A DNA stretch of 8,614 nucleotides, from the NCBI GenBank assembly GCA_015661715.1, contig DQVN01000102.1, forward strand, positions 1-8,614, written 5' to 3'. A model generated the notes under the pieces. It worked only from the letters and a program-made list of their open reading frames with translations. It did no database searches and was not told where the DNA came from. How positions within the stretch are numbered: the stretch's first letter is position 1; each line of letters starts with the position of its first letter. The stretch is from Sulfurivirga caldicuralii (GTDB taxonomy: Bacteria; Pseudomonadota; Gammaproteobacteria; Thiomicrospirales; Thiomicrospiraceae). Below are positions 1-6,343 of this stretch, one piece after another. A program made the translations under genes and the position numbers.

Positions 1-43
1 CCCTCTCCCTCGCTCCAAGACCACGCCCCGAAGCGAGATGCGT

Positions 44-97
44 ATTATAGGCATCATTACCTACTTTACAAGCCTCTTTGATGAAAAATTTTAAAAG
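44..97 (-). promoter_or_regulatory. Strong sigma70 promoter of stable-RNA type, pointing left out of the window
   Basis: Read on the minus strand, a perfect -10 box TATAAT (44-49) lies 16 bp from a -35-like box TTGTAA (66-71). Upstream of the -35 is an A/T-only run (84-96) where an UP element would sit. Downstream of the -10 the sequence is GC-rich. This build resembles bacterial rRNA P1 and tRNA promoters, so the gene beyond the left edge may be a stable RNA operon. The boxes are seen directly; the identity of the transcribed gene is inference, since only about 40 bp of the transcript lies inside the window and no open reading frame starts there. Confidence 0.6.
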
Positions 98-392
98 CAA
101 ATAAGCTGTCCGGTGTGTAGTGCACGATTTGTCCGGTTGCATTGTAACCCCCCTTTTTTAGGCCCACCCCAAACTGGAGACTCTGCCAAGTTTAAGGTGG
201 CATAAGATGCTTTAGATGCTTTTGCCTCACCTTGGAGGTGGTGTAAAGATTGGGGGAAGGTCACCAACTCTCAAAATGTGCAAAAAATATCGTATGCTAT
301 CTGCTACCATCTATGATAAAGCCTGTGCACTTCGCGTAGCGCACCACAAGACAAAACAAAGCTCAATTCCTTTTATCAAGGAGGTTGTCCAC
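98..392. other. Intergenic leader region ahead of the symporter operon
   Basis: No convincing protein gene is present. The region holds an 8-bp direct repeat TGTCCGGT at 107-114 and 130-137 (23 bp start to start), a back-to-back duplication of AGATGCTTT at 205-213 and 214-222, and a small inverted repeat CACCT/AGGTG at 228-240. The reading frame of the first gene stays open upstream to an ATG at 216, but that ATG lacks a ribosome binding site and the extension does not look like protein. The operon promoter is probably here, but no -35/-10 pair is good enough to call. Confidence 0.5.
378..385 (+). promoter_or_regulatory. Perfect Shine-Dalgarno site that sets the start of the symporter small subunit
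   Basis: AAGGAGGT matches the anti-Shine-Dalgarno sequence over all eight bases and sits 7 nt before the ATG at 393. It decides the start against the longer upstream extension from 216. Confidence 0.85.
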
Positions 393-665
393 ATGAGCCA
401 ACAACAGGAAAAACATCTGGATAATTACGCCTATTGGCGCGCCAATCTGCGTCTGTTGGGCGTGTGTCTATCCATCTGGTTCATCGTCTCATACGGATTC
501 GGCATTCTGCTGGTGGATGTGCTCAATCAGATCCATATTGGCGGTTACCCCTTGGGCTTCTGGTTTGCGCAACAAGGGTCCATCTACACTTTTATCATCC
601 TGACGTTCTGCTACGCCTGGAAAATGAACAAACTGGATCGTCTCCATGACGTCCATGAAGAATAA
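393..665 (+). CDS. DUF4212 protein, small subunit of a sodium:substrate symporter
   Basis: This 90-residue inner-membrane protein belongs to the DUF4212 / TIGR03647 family, the small partner of a two-part SSS transporter. It begins MSQQQEKHLDNYAYWRANLR, a soluble, charged N-terminus with the typical YWRANLR pattern. Two hydrophobic segments follow at about residues 21-43 and 58-75, separated by a short loop with GGYPLGFWFAQQGS. The C-terminus is charged. The length is normal for the family. Its stop codon lies inside the ribosome binding site of the large subunit 13 nt downstream, so the two are almost certainly made together. The role of the small subunit (assembly or stability of the large subunit) is inferred from constant pairing in genomes and is not established here. 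Confidence 0.93.
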   Translation: MSQQQEKHLDNYAYWRANLRLLGVCLSIWFIVSYGFGILLVDVLNQIHIGGYPLGFWFAQQGSIYTFIILTFCYAWKMNKLDRLHDVHEE

Positions 666-678
666 GGAGCGTTGAAGC

Positions 679-2466
679 ATGGATCTGAATACCCTCACTT
701 ATCTTGTCGTGGGCGCCACCTTCGCCCTGTATATCGGCATCGCCATCTGGGCACGGGCCAGTACCACCGGCGAGTTTTATGTAGCAGGCGGCAACATCCA
801 CCCGGTTGCCAATGGGATGGCCACCGCCGCAGACTGGATGTCGGCCGCCTCTTTCATCTCCATGGCCGGCCTAATCGCCTTTAACGGCTATGGCGCATCC
901 GTCTTTCTAATGGGCTGGACGGGGGGCTATGTGTTATTGGCCATGCTCCTGGCGCCTTACCTGCGCAAATTCGGCAAATTCACCGTGCCGGAGTTTATCG
1001 GCGAGCGATATTACTCCGATACTGCACGCATCATCGCCGTCATCTGTCTGATTCTGGCCTCCGTCACTTATGTCATCGGCCAGATGAAAGGCATTGGCGT
1101 GGCCTTTTCCCGCTTTCTGGAAACCGATTATGACACCGGCCTGTATGTGGGTATGGGCATCGTCTTCTTCTATGCCGTACTGGGAGGCATGAAAGGCATC
1201 ACCTATACCCAGATCGCTCAGTATGTGGTGCTGATTACCGCCTACACTGTCCCGGCGGTTTTCATCTCCTTGCACCTGACTGGCAACCCGCTGCCCCAAC
1301 TGGGTCTGGGAGATCGTCTGCTGGCCGATGGCACCTACCTGCTGGATAAACTGGATCAGCTGGTGGTGGAACTGGGCTTTCATCAATACACCACCCAGGT
1401 CATGGGCAATGACCTCAACATGTTCGTCTACACCCTGACGCTAATGATCGGTACGGCCGGTCTGCCCCATGTCATCATGCGCTTTTTCACCGTGCGTTCG
1501 GTGAAAGCTGCCCGCAGCTCTGCGGGCTGGGCGCTGATCTTTATCGCCCTGCTCTACACTGTGGCACCGGCGGTCGGGGGTATGGCACGTCTGAACCTGA
1601 TGGACACCATACAGACGGGCCCTGTAGGTAGCCCAGAAGGGAACCTCAAATATGAAGAGCGCCCTGAATGGTTCAAGAAGTGGGAAACCACCGGTCTGCT
1701 CAAGTTTGAAGATAAAAATGGCGATGGGCGTATTCAGTATTACAACGACAAAAACCCTGAGCTCTCCCAAAAAGCCGAGCAGGAATGGGGCTGGAAAGGA
1801 TCAGAGCTCACCGTAGACCGCGACATTATGGTACTGGCCAACCCTGAAATCGCCGGACTACCCAACTGGGTGATCGCCTTGGTGGTTGCAGGGGGGCTGG
1901 CCGCCGCCCTGTCAACGGCCGCCGGGCTGCTGCTGGCCATCGCCTCCGCCGTCTCCCATGACCTGCTCAAGGGGCTATTTATGCGCAACATGTCTGAACG
2001 GGCTGAACTGCGCGCCAGCCGCATCGCCATGGCAGGAACAGTCCTGCTGGCCGGCTATCTGGGCCTGAATCCTCCGGACTTTGCCGCCGGCACCGTGGCC
2101 ATTGCCTTTGGCCTGGCCGCGGCCTCTCTGTTCCCGGCCATTATCATGGGCATCTTCTTCAAGCATATCAATAAAGAGGGTGCCATCGCCGGGATGCTGG
2201 CCGGGATCGGCGTCACCCTGTTTTATGTGTTCCAACACAAAGGAATCATGTTTATTCCCGGAACAGCCTTCCTGGGTGACTTACCGCCCAACTGGTTCCT
2301 GGGCATCAGCCCCAATGCCTTTGGCGCCGTGGGCGCACTGGTCAACTTCATCGTTGCTTTTCTGGTGACCAAGGTGACTTCACCCACCCCGATCCACATC
2401 CAAGATCTGGTGGATGATATCCGCGTTCCCAAAGGCAGCCGCACCCATGTAGAGGGAGCCCATTAA
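679..2466 (+). CDS. Sodium:solute symporter (SSS family), large subunit, TIGR03648/VC_2705-like
   Basis: A 595-residue multi-pass inner-membrane transporter of the SSS family, in the branch near acetate permease ActP. It would use the sodium gradient to import a small solute, probably a carboxylate; the substrate cannot be read from sequence. Visible marks are the N-terminal segment with FYVAGG (33-38) and AADWMSAASFIS (50-61), the core GGMKGITYTQIAQY (169-182), and the SSS signature around LSTAAGLLLAIASAVSHDLL (411-430). About a dozen hydrophobic segments are present. A long polar loop (about 309-395) contains an EF-hand-like D-x-N-x-D-G stretch at 345-356. The C-terminal tail (about 567-595) is soluble. 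The start is backed by TAAGGAG at 663-669, 9 nt before the ATG. It pairs with the DUF4212 gene directly upstream. Confidence 0.93.
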   Translation: MDLNTLTYLVVGATFALYIGIAIWARASTTGEFYVAGGNIHPVANGMATAADWMSAASFISMAGLIAFNGYGASVFLMGWTGGYVLLAMLLAPYLRKFGKFTVPEFIGERYYSDTARIIAVICLILASVTYVIGQMKGIGVAFSRFLETDYDTGLYVGMGIVFFYAVLGGMKGITYTQIAQYVVLITAYTVPAVFISLHLTGNPLPQLGLGDRLLADGTYLLDKLDQLVVELGFHQYTTQVMGNDLNMFVYTLTLMIGTAGLPHVIMRFFTVRSVKAARSSAGWALIFIALLYTVAPAVGGMARLNLMDTIQTGPVGSPEGNLKYEERPEWFKKWETTGLLKFEDKNGDGRIQYYNDKNPELSQKAEQEWGWKGSELTVDRDIMVLANPEIAGLPNWVIALVVAGGLAAALSTAAGLLLAIASAVSHDLLKGLFMRNMSERAELRASRIAMAGTVLLAGYLGLNPPDFAAGTVAIAFGLAAASLFPAIIMGIFFKHINKEGAIAGMLAGIGVTLFYVFQHKGIMFIPGTAFLGDLPPNWFLGISPNAFGAVGALVNFIVAFLVTKVTSPTPIHIQDLVDDIRVPKGSRTHVEGAH

Positions 2467-2476
2467 CCCATACCCT

Positions 2477-2531
2477 CGCCCCATTCGGGGCGGGGCTCAG
2501 GCAAGCCGGTTATCACCGGTTTGCCTGAGCC
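2477..2531 (+). terminator. Two tandem hairpins after the symporter gene, without a T-tract
   Basis: A first hairpin has a 6-bp GC stem CGCCCC/GGGGCG around a 4-nt loop (2477-2492). One base later comes a 17-bp stem (2494-2510 with 2515-2531) holding one G-U pair in RNA, closed by a TATC loop. No run of T follows either one on the plus strand, so they do not fit a standard intrinsic terminator. They could end most transcripts with help from a factor, or protect the 3' end of the symporter mRNA so that it outlasts the downstream part. The structures are seen; the function is inference. Confidence 0.6.
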
Positions 2532-2558
2532 TAAGCATCAGCCAATGAAATTGATTGC

Positions 2559-2987
2559 ATGAAAACACACTATCTGATCGCCGCCATCATGACCCCTTTC
2601 CTCGCCCTGACCGGTTTTGCCCTCACCGACTGGTATCTCAAGCGCGATCGACAGCCCGCGCCACTGAACCGTCTGCTACCCACGACCACGCCCTGTCCGC
2701 TGCAGCCAGGATGTACCCTGTCCCATGGCGATTTCTCCCTCACCCTGAAACAACAGGGCAGCACCCTCTACCTTCAGGCCAACCAGCGGTTGAAAGGGGT
2801 TTTGCTCGAAGTCGTTGACCTGATGCCCCCTCAACCCATGCGTCAAGACGATACAGCAGGATACCGCTGGTCCCTGCCTTTAGCGCCGGGTATCACCCAG
2901 CCCCTACGCCTGCGCTGGGTGGCCCAAAGCCACTGGCGCAACTATATCGGAGAGTGGCCCGAGCATGGAAACCCTGGCATTAACTGA
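2559..2987 (+). CDS. Small membrane-anchored protein of unknown function
   Basis: I do not recognise this 142-residue protein. It has a short charged start (MKTHY), one hydrophobic segment at about residues 6-25, then a soluble part that would face the periplasm if the segment is an uncleaved anchor. Two cysteines, C46 and C52, flank a proline-containing loop (CPLQPGC) and could form a disulfide. The rest is rich in beta-type and proline segments, with LRLRWVAQSHWRNYIGEWP near the C-terminus. The start has no strong ribosome binding site. Its last 23 bp overlap the next gene in another frame, which supports it being a real translated gene. Its place between a transporter and a signalling protein suggests an accessory role, but this is only inference. 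Confidence 0.7.
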   Translation: MKTHYLIAAIMTPFLALTGFALTDWYLKRDRQPAPLNRLLPTTTPCPLQPGCTLSHGDFSLTLKQQGSTLYLQANQRLKGVLLEVVDLMPPQPMRQDDTAGYRWSLPLAPGITQPLRLRWVAQSHWRNYIGEWPEHGNPGIN

Positions 2988-4797
2988 GTTTCTCAAACAG
3001 TGCCCACCTCTGGAGAGCCTGCCAGAAAGCGAACTGCAGCGCTGGGTAGCGACCTGTCGAAGCACTTACTGGCGAGCCGGTGAGACCATCCTGGCGCGGG
3101 GCACGCACAATCAGATGGTCTCTCTGATTCGCAGCGGCGCCGTGGCGGCCTATGATGACGAAGATCAACTGGTCAATCTAATTGGGGAAAAAGAGTGGTT
3201 TGGCTACCGCTCCGTGCTGAAAAACGGCTGGGTCAGTCTCAAATTGGTCGCCTGGGAAGACACTCTGGCCTATCAGTTTCCCGCAGACCTGTTTCTGGCC
3301 GCCTATCAGCAATATGAAGCCTTTCCCACCTTCTTTGCCCATCATAAACCCCAACGGCTACAAAGCACCCTGAAAAACCTGGATTTGGAGCGCTTGGATC
3401 TGTGCAGCCCTCTGGATCAGCACTCACATCCGCTCCATACCCTTCCTGTGAACGCCCCGACATACGCTGCCGCCCGGGCGCTGAACCAACACCCGACCCT
3501 CCTGGTCGTGCAGAACGAGAGCCAACACCCCCATGCCCTGATTGACGACCGTCACCTGCGCCAAGCAATGGCCCAACGCATCCAACCAGACGCCCCTTTA
3601 CAAACCTGGCTGTCCGCACACCCACCGTTGCAATTACCCGCCACCTACCCCTTGGGGAAAGCACTGGTGCGCCTACTGGAAAAAGGGCAGCAGCGGGCGC
3701 TGGTCAAAACCGAGTCAGGCTGGCAATACTTTGATCTATCGCAACTGACCACCCGGACACCCGCCTGGTCATCATTGACCCAGCAAATCCATCAAGCGCA
3801 AAATCTGGCGGAACTGCATCAACTGAGCAAGCAAGCCGAACAGCTCTTCATCCAACTGGCACAACAGCGCATGGACCCCATTCAGGTGGCCGCCATTCTG
3901 AGCGCCCTCTACCAGGCGATAACGGCACAAACCGTCCGCCTGTGCCAGGCGGAACAAGGCCCGCCCCCCATTCCTTATGCTTTTGTAATCACCGGCTCAT
4001 TGGCCCGTAAAGAGCAGGCGGTCAAAACCGATCAGGACAATGCCATGGTGCTGCACGATCGCTACTGCCCCTCGCAGCATGGCGCCTATTTCGAGCAACT
4101 GGCAAAGCGCATCAATCATGCCCTGTCCCAACTGGGCTTTGCCCCTTGCCCCGGAGAGGTCATGGCACAGAACCCGCGCTGGCGCCAGCCCCTATCTGTC
4201 TGGCAAACGTATTTTCACCAGTGGATAAATGAACCGAACGGCGAAGCATTGCTCCAGGCAAGCATTTTTTTCGATATGATTGCGATTGTCGATGACCATC
4301 AACTGGTCGCACCGATGATGGCGCAGGTACTGGATCAAGCTGAACAGGCAGGTCTGTTTCTGCATCATATGGCCAGCAATGCCTTGCGCTTTCGCCCACC
4401 ACTGGGCTTTTTCCGCCAGCTCATCCTGGACAGGGATGGGCAACGCCAACCGGTACTGAACCTGAAAAAAGGTGCCATTGCACCCATCGTGGAGTTGGCC
4501 CGTGTCCACGCCCTCGCCGGGGGCATTCGGCGTCTGAATAGCATCAGCCGCCTACGGGGCAGCGCGCAACAGCGGATCATCAGCCAGGACGGCTATGAAA
4601 ACCTGCGGGATGTCTGGATCTTGGTGAATCACATTCGCCAACAACACCAGGCCCAGCAACTATTACGACAAACGCCTCCGGATAACCTCATCCAGCCCGA
4701 TCAGCTCTCTTATCTGGAACAGCGCCACCTTAAAGATGCCTTCGCCATCATTGGCGAGATGCAAGAGGCGCTGGCCTTGCGGTTACAAAACCCATGA
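2965..4797 (+). CDS. Signalling protein: cNMP-binding-like domain, degenerate middle region, DUF294 nucleotidyltransferase
   Basis: A 610-residue cytoplasmic protein with three parts. Residues about 8-125 resemble a cyclic-nucleotide-binding fold (an RAGETILARG turn, then GEKEWFGYRS). Residues about 148-265 occupy the place of a CBS pair but are weakly conserved. Residues about 285-610 are the DUF294 nucleotidyltransferase-like domain and its C-terminal helical domain. The nucleotidyltransferase motif is clear: ITGSLARKEQ (342-351) then TDQDNAMV (355-362), giving G344-S345 and the metal-binding pair D356/D358, with a likely third acid at D437 in FFDMIAIV. This core is related to GlnD-type uridylyltransferases. 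The function is unknown; transfer of a nucleotide to a protein or a regulatory role in carboxylate uptake is plausible. GGAGAG at 2949-2954 supports the start. It overlaps the upstream gene by 23 bp and shares ATGA with the next gene. Confidence 0.9.
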   Translation: METLALTEFLKQCPPLESLPESELQRWVATCRSTYWRAGETILARGTHNQMVSLIRSGAVAAYDDEDQLVNLIGEKEWFGYRSVLKNGWVSLKLVAWEDTLAYQFPADLFLAAYQQYEAFPTFFAHHKPQRLQSTLKNLDLERLDLCSPLDQHSHPLHTLPVNAPTYAAARALNQHPTLLVVQNESQHPHALIDDRHLRQAMAQRIQPDAPLQTWLSAHPPLQLPATYPLGKALVRLLEKGQQRALVKTESGWQYFDLSQLTTRTPAWSSLTQQIHQAQNLAELHQLSKQAEQLFIQLAQQRMDPIQVAAILSALYQAITAQTVRLCQAEQGPPPIPYAFVITGSLARKEQAVKTDQDNAMVLHDRYCPSQHGAYFEQLAKRINHALSQLGFAPCPGEVMAQNPRWRQPLSVWQTYFHQWINEPNGEALLQASIFFDMIAIVDDHQLVAPMMAQVLDQAEQAGLFLHHMASNALRFRPPLGFFRQLILDRDGQRQPVLNLKKGAIAPIVELARVHALAGGIRRLNSISRLRGSAQQRIISQDGYENLRDVWILVNHIRQQHQAQQLLRQTPPDNLIQPDQLSYLEQRHLKDAFAIIGEMQEALALRLQNP

Positions 4798-5474
4798 TGT
4801 TGCAACGCTGGTTATTTCGCTGGCAACACCAGCGCCGTCTCAAGCAACTGTCCGACGGCCCCCTCAAAACTCTGCTGGCACAAATACCACCGCTTGATGC
4901 GCCACTGGCCGTCTCACCCCTGATTGCCCTGGATTTTGAAACCACCGGCCTCAACCCCCAGCAAGATTATCTGCTCTCCATCGGCTGGGTGTATCTCGAT
5001 GCCCACCATGTCTATCCCGGCCGCAGTCAACATCTACTGATTCGCCCGCCGAAAAACCTGCCTGATCACAGCATCCATATCCACGGCCTCACCCACCACC
5101 AACTGCAAAGAGGGTGCACCCTGTGTGAAGCCTTGGATGCGTTAGTCGAGGCTCTGTCTGGATACTGGCCGGTGGTCCATTTTGCCCCCATTGAACAAGG
5201 TTTCTTAAACCAGGCGCTGAAACACTGCTACCACCACGGCTTCAACCTGCCCATGCTGGATACACTCACACTTGCTCGGCGCTTGCTGCGCCATAAGGCT
5301 CATCCGCCGCAAGCATTCCGTCTTGGGGCGTTGCGCCAGCGCTTCCACCTGCCACCTCATCCCATCCATCATGCCCGGGAAGATGCCATCGCCACAGCAG
5401 AACTGCTGCTGGCCCTGCTGGCGACCGAACCCACCTGGCGTCAGCGTCCCATTGGTGAATTACTCACCTATTGA
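4794..5474 (+). CDS. DnaQ-like 3'-5' exonuclease (DEDDh type)
   Basis: A 226-residue protein of the RNase T / DnaQ exonuclease superfamily. The ExoI motif is LIALDFETTGL (43-53) with D47 and E49. ExoII lies at HFAPIEQGFL (129-138), but the usual aspartate is Glu (E134). ExoIII is HHAREDA (192-198), fitting H-x-A-x-x-D with H192 and D197. IHGLT (96-100) is the common substrate-binding stretch. A basic N-terminal extension of about 40 residues precedes the catalytic domain. It is not the Pol III epsilon subunit itself by context; it is the stand-alone type often found beside DUF294 genes. The start overlaps the stop of the previous gene as ATGATG, so 4794 or 4797 could be the first codon; either implies coupled translation. 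The substrate, DNA or RNA, is unknown. Confidence 0.9.
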   Translation: MMLQRWLFRWQHQRRLKQLSDGPLKTLLAQIPPLDAPLAVSPLIALDFETTGLNPQQDYLLSIGWVYLDAHHVYPGRSQHLLIRPPKNLPDHSIHIHGLTHHQLQRGCTLCEALDALVEALSGYWPVVHFAPIEQGFLNQALKHCYHHGFNLPMLDTLTLARRLLRHKAHPPQAFRLGALRQRFHLPPHPIHHAREDAIATAELLLALLATEPTWRQRPIGELLTY

Positions 5475-5487
5475 GTTTCCCGCACTC

Positions 5488-5516
5488 AAAAAAAAACCGC
5501 ACCCAAAGGGTGCGGT
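5488..5516 (-). terminator. Intrinsic terminator of the peroxiredoxin gene
   Basis: On the minus strand an 8-bp GC-rich stem (CCGCACCC with GGGTGCGG, extended by one A-T pair, loop TTT) is followed by nine T residues. It lies 25 bp past the peroxiredoxin stop codon. On the plus strand the hairpin lacks a T-tract after it, so it is a good terminator only for the leftward gene, although it sits just past the end of the rightward exonuclease gene as well. Confidence 0.92.
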
Positions 5517-5541
5517 CATACGATCGTCACATTTGTACTGT

Positions 5542-6189
5542 TTACAGCGGCTTATGACAGAACCACCAGTCAAAGCACTCATACTCCTGAGTGCGCTTTT
5601 CTGCAGTTTTCTCATCGCTGGCCGGCGGGATGATGACATGGTCGCCCACCAACTCATTCTCTGGCCAATTCGCCGGTGTGGCCACACCATTGGCATCAGA
5701 TGTCTGCAATGCTTTAACCACCCGAACGATTTCATCGATATTGCGCCCAATCTCCTGGGGATAGTACAGGATGGTGCGGATCACGCCTTCTGGATCGATC
5801 ACAAACACGGCACGGACAGTATTGCTGCCCTTATTGGGATGCAACATGCCGATCTTAGCTGCGACTGAATCATTCGCCGCAATGATGGGATAAGTGATTT
5901 CAACTCCCAGCTTTTCCTTAATCCAGCGCACCCACTGAATATGGGAGAACACCTGATCCACGGACAGGCCGATCAACTGGCAATTCAGCGCTGCGAACTC
6001 ATCGGCGCGCTTCTGGAAGCCAACGAACTCAGTAGTACACACCGGGGTGAAGTCTGCCGGATGGCTGAACAATACCGTCCACTTACCTTTCAGATCTTCT
6101 GGCAAGGACATGGGGCCATGCGTGGTTTGTACATTCAACTCAGGAAAGGCTTCACCCAACAGCGGCATACGGATTTGCATTTCACTCAT
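5542..6189 (-). CDS. Peroxiredoxin, Prx6 / 1-Cys-like family
   Basis: A 215-residue cytoplasmic thiol peroxidase that reduces hydrogen peroxide and organic hydroperoxides. The active site follows P-x3-T-x2-[14 protein letters not shown] (43-55), with peroxidatic C51, T48 and P44; R126 in SNTVRAVF is the likely partner arginine. The length and the long C-terminal arm (about 165-215) are those of the Prx6 group. The C-terminus [13 protein letters not shown] carries C205 and C211, the arrangement seen in archaeal-type Prx6 enzymes such as that of Aeropyrum pernix, where a C-terminal cysteine can resolve the oxidised active site. It is transcribed alone, between its own promoter and terminator, and converges with the exonuclease gene. 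It could be annotated as alkyl hydroperoxide reductase by similarity, but it is not the AhpC type. Confidence 0.95.
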   Translation of the reverse strand: MSEMQIRMPLLGEAFPELNVQTTHGPMSLPEDLKGKWTVLFSHPADFTPVCTTEFVGFQKRADEFAALNCQLIGLSVDQVFSHIQWVRWIKEKLGVEITYPIIAANDSVAAKIGMLHPNKGSNTVRAVFVIDPEGVIRTILYYPQEIGRNIDEIVRVVKALQTSDANGVATPANWPENELVGDHVIIPPASDEKTAEKRTQEYECFDWWFCHKPL

Positions 6190-6195
6190 TTTTGA

Positions 6196-6204
6196 TCCTC
6201 CTTA
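6196..6204 (-). promoter_or_regulatory. Strong Shine-Dalgarno site of the peroxiredoxin gene
   Basis: On the minus strand TAAGGAGGA precedes the ATG (6187-6189) with a 6-nt gap. It fixes the start and predicts efficient translation, in keeping with an abundant stress protein. Confidence 0.85.
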
Positions 6205-6285
6205 ACAGGTCATTCAACATAGCGCATCAGCCGGACTGGCTGCGTAAACATAAGGGGCATCCTGCCCTTTTTCAAGAAAGACTTT

Positions 6286-6314
6286 ATCATAAACAATCAA
6301 AATAGGATTATCAA
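6286..6314 (-). promoter_or_regulatory. Sigma70 promoter of the peroxiredoxin gene
   Basis: On the minus strand TTGATA (6309-6314) and TATGAT (6286-6291) are 17 bp apart, each one base from consensus. Transcription would begin near 6279, giving an untranslated leader of about 90 nt that contains two small inverted repeats (about 6252-6269 and 6228-6242). The surrounding DNA is very AT-rich. I see no certain OxyR site. Confidence 0.75.
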
Positions 6315-6343
6315 TTGTTTTTATCTTTTACTGACAACCCACC

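Noticed and set aside
199..224. Possible sigma54 site around TGGCATAAGATGC
   Set aside because: The GG and GC elements have the wrong spacing (8 bases between them rather than 10).
312..317. TATGAT as a -10 box for the symporter operon
   Set aside because: No acceptable -35 box lies 16-18 bp upstream (the bases there read near ATCGTA), so I could not support a promoter call.
216..392. Upstream extension of the DUF4212 reading frame to an ATG at 216
   Set aside because: There is no ribosome binding site at 216, the translated extension is unlike the family, and a perfect AAGGAGGT sits 7 nt before the ATG at 393.
1..392. CRISPR array or tRNA gene in the left non-coding region
   Set aside because: The repeats are too short and too few for CRISPR, and no cloverleaf with a T-loop GTTCGA-type element was found on either strand.
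5272..5868. A 198-codon plus-strand open frame running across the exonuclease end and the peroxiredoxin gene
   Set aside because: It is in the wrong frame or strand for two genes with clear family motifs and crosses an intrinsic terminator; it is a shadow frame.
6252..6272. Plus-strand terminator-like hairpin GGGC-ATCCT-GCCC with TTTTT
   Set aside because: The stem is only 4 bp, no rightward transcript is expected to reach it, and it lies in the leader of the leftward peroxiredoxin gene.
6286..6330. OxyR binding site at the peroxiredoxin promoter
   Set aside because: The AT-rich region has scattered ATA/TAT elements, but I could not align four properly spaced half-site elements.
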